This document shows, piece by piece, positions 52,144 to 53,743 of a stretch of DNA of 53,743 nucleotides. The stretch comes from JAICIG01 sp035532215 (GTDB taxonomy: Bacteria > Planctomycetota > Planctomycetia > Pirellulales > JAICIG01), in the NCBI GenBank assembly GCA_035532215.1, contig DATKRK010000439.1, positions 1 to 53,743 of the forward strand. Direction: 5' to 3'. The first letter of the stretch is position 1, and each line of letters begins with the position of its first letter. A program made the position numbers and the translations under genes. The notes under the pieces are model-generated. The model had not been told where the DNA came from and ran no database searches. It saw nothing but the letters and a program-made list of their open reading frames with translations.

Positions 52144-53379
52144 ATGAAAGCCTTCGACTCGACGCAGCTTTATTTCAACCGCGCCGCCGACCTGATGGAT
52201 CTGTCGGAAAACATCCGGCGGCTGCTGCTCACGCCCAAACGCGAGATCCAGGTGCAAGTTGCGATCGAGCGCGACAACGGCGAAATCGCTACGCTGCTCG
52301 GCTACCGTGTCCAACATGACGACTCTCGCGGCCCCATGAAGGGGGGGCTGCGATACCATCCTGATGTCGATTTGGACGAGGTTCGTTCGCTGGCCGCACT
52401 GATGACCTGGAAGACTTCGGTCGTCAACATTCCTTACGGCGGCGCGAAAGGGGGCATCTCGGTCGATCCGGCCAGCCTCAGCCCGCGCGAGTTGGAGCTC
52501 ATCACCCGCAAGTTTGTCGATGGCATTCACGACCTGATCGGCCCGGACATCGACATTCCGGCGCCCGACATGGGCACCAACGACAAGGTCATGGCCTGGT
52601 TCATGAACCAGTACGCCAAGTATCACGGCTTCAATCCGGCCTGCGTCACGGGCAAGCCGGTCGAACTGCACGGGCTGCCGGGCCGCGAAGAGGCCACGGG
52701 CCGCGGCGTCGGCATTTTGACGTTCAAACTGCTCAGCCGCATGGGCCGCAAGCCGATCGATACTCGGATCGCCATTCAGGGCTTCGGTAACGTCGGTTCG
52801 CACGCCTCGAAGTTTCTGGACGAAGCCGAATACAAGATTCTCGCCGTCAGCGATGTCAGCGGAGCTTACTATCGCAAAGAGGGGCTCGATATTCCGGCCA
52901 TGCTGCGCTACGCGAACGAGCATAACGGCGCGCTGGCCGGCTATACGGAAGCCGAGCGGATCTCGAACGAGCAACTGCTGGAACTCGACGTCGATCTGTT
53001 GATCCCTGCGGCGCTTGGCGGCGTACTGACTAAAGAGAACGCCGATCGGATCAAGGCCCAGATCATCATTGAAGCCGCCAACGCGCCGACGAACTTCGAC
53101 GCCGACGACATCCTGCACGAACGCGGCGTGACGATTTTGCCCGACATCCTGGCGAACGCGGGCGGGGTGACGGGCAGCTACTTCGAATGGGTCCAGAATC
53201 GTCAGCGATATCAGTGGGGCCTGAGCCGCGTGCGGCAGGAACTCGATCACGTGCTTTCCGAGGCCTTCGAACGCGTTTGGCAATTGTCGGCGGAACGCAA
53301 GGTGAGTTTGCGCACGGCGGCATACATTCTCGGCATCGGTCGCGTCGGCCGAGCCACCGTGTTGGGAGGCATTACATGA
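52144..53379 (+). CDS. gdhA: Glutamate dehydrogenase (Glu/Leu/Phe/Val family)
   Basis: A 411-aa cytoplasmic enzyme that reversibly converts glutamate to 2-oxoglutarate and ammonium. The length fits the short hexameric class. The substrate segment GGLRYHPDVDLDEV, the catalytic-lysine loop PYGGAKGGISVDP near 98 and the PAPDMGTNDKVMAWFMNQY motif are intact. The dinucleotide fold GFGNVGSHASKFL follows near 218. The cofactor (NAD or NADP) cannot be read with confidence. A GAGGGA Shine-Dalgarno precedes the ATG. Its stop overlaps the next gene's start (ATGA), so translation is coupled. The gap to the divergent pseudokinase gene is 242 bp. Confidence 0.93.
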   Translation: MKAFDSTQLYFNRAADLMDLSENIRRLLLTPKREIQVQVAIERDNGEIATLLGYRVQHDDSRGPMKGGLRYHPDVDLDEVRSLAALMTWKTSVVNIPYGGAKGGISVDPASLSPRELELITRKFVDGIHDLIGPDIDIPAPDMGTNDKVMAWFMNQYAKYHGFNPACVTGKPVELHGLPGREEATGRGVGILTFKLLSRMGRKPIDTRIAIQGFGNVGSHASKFLDEAEYKILAVSDVSGAYYRKEGLDIPAMLRYANEHNGALAGYTEAERISNEQLLELDVDLLIPAALGGVLTKENADRIKAQIIIEAANAPTNFDADDILHERGVTILPDILANAGGVTGSYFEWVQNRQRYQWGLSRVRQELDHVLSEAFERVWQLSAERKVSLRTAAYILGIGRVGRATVLGGIT

Positions 53380-53743
53380 AGGCGGCGGCGGTATCCTTCG
53401 AGGTCGTTCGAAAAATCCCGATGTTTCGCGGGCTTTCCGAGGCCGAGGCCCGGCATCTGGCGCAGATCGTCGGCGTTGCGGACTACGCCCCGGCACAAAC
53501 GGTCATCGAGCAAGGCGCGCAGAGCCAGCGGCTGTGGGTCTTGTTGGAAGGCAAGTGCGAGGTTTGGCACACGCAGAACGGGCAAACGCCCGCGGCCGAT
53601 CCGGTGATGCTCGCCACGCTCGAACCGTACAGCAACTTCGGCGAAATGTCGTTCTTCCACCCCGCGCCGCACTCGGCCAGCGTGCGGGCCCAATCGCAGG
53701 TCAAATTGCTCTACATCGAGCGAGCGAGCTACGATCGGCTGCT
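53376..53743 (+). CDS. Cyclic-nucleotide-binding domain protein (partial, runs off the window)
   Basis: The first 122 residues of a protein that continues past the end. It has a CRP-type cyclic-nucleotide-binding fold: VVRKIPMFRGLSEAEARHLA, then a strand run (TVIEQGAQSQRLWVLLEGKC) and the phosphate-binding cassette-like SNFGEMSFFHPAPHSASVRA. An FGE turn is present, but the Arg that contacts the phosphate sits in an altered context, so nucleotide binding is not certain. Whether a DNA-binding helix-turn-helix follows cannot be seen. It starts inside the gdhA stop codon, so it is produced with glutamate dehydrogenase. Confidence 0.85.
   Translation, partial: MKAAAVSFEVVRKIPMFRGLSEAEARHLAQIVGVADYAPAQTVIEQGAQSQRLWVLLEGKCEVWHTQNGQTPAADPVMLATLEPYSNFGEMSFFHPAPHSASVRAQSQVKLLYIERASYDRL

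Overview
The window looks like chromosomal DNA from a GC-rich planctomycete, probably of the Pirellulales/Gemmatales type. The signs are a DUF1559 pseudopilin with an H-X9-DG motif, a DUF1573 protein, PQQ-propeller and EF-hand exported proteins, a kinase-like membrane protein, Gly-rich low-complexity tails on envelope proteins, and many short palindromic repeats in the intergenic gaps. No rRNA, tRNA, CRISPR array, integrase or transposase gene was seen.

Layout. 1-613: non-coding, with a nested palindrome. 614-17026 (+): a type II secretion (T2SS) operon in the order gspE-F-G-H-I-J-K, a repeat element, gspL (PilM-PilN type), gspM (PilO type with a C-terminal GspC/PilP-like domain), a structured leader, a giant gspD, and a lipoprotein gene. 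There is no separate gspC and no prepilin peptidase here. 16728-17570 (-): a BON-domain protein whose 3' part lies antisense to the lipoprotein gene. 18240-19787 (+): malQ. 19978-23073 (-): a 1031-aa protein built of secretin N-type repeats without the secretin barrel. 23756-25962 (+): an EF-hand protein and a PQQ propeller protein.

26135-30925 (-): a compact co-directional accessory cluster. In transcription order it encodes a DUF1559 pseudopilin, an exported membrane-anchored protein, a 12-Cys secreted protein, a possible 72-aa membrane peptide, a C39-peptidase-like protein and a DUF1573 protein. This is the best candidate in the window for an undescribed system. 31265-33282 (-): a Tat-exported beta-helix protein and an orphan Imm11-like protein. 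33801-35324 (+): an ammonium transporter with a well-formed sigma-54 promoter. 35601-41944 (-): a 1149-aa unknown membrane protein and an RND/MMPL transporter. 42463-45235 (+): lutABC lactate oxidation genes. 45458-51901 (-): a pseudokinase and a zinc-ribbon/DUF1559-like protein that appear to share the same extracytoplasmic architecture. 52144-53743 (+): glutamate dehydrogenase overlapping a cyclic-nucleotide-binding protein that runs off the window.

A roughly 137-bp palindromic element with CTAGTGCCTCTTCAA-type ends occurs as four good copies and one degraded copy. Its end often supplies, or once supplied, the TAG stop codon of the neighbouring gene. The envelope genes suggest a cell that invests heavily in moving proteins across a wide periplasm. 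amt and gdhA both concern ammonium and glutamate, but they are about 17 kb apart and not shown to be co-regulated. All family assignments come from reading the translations by eye; no database search was run.
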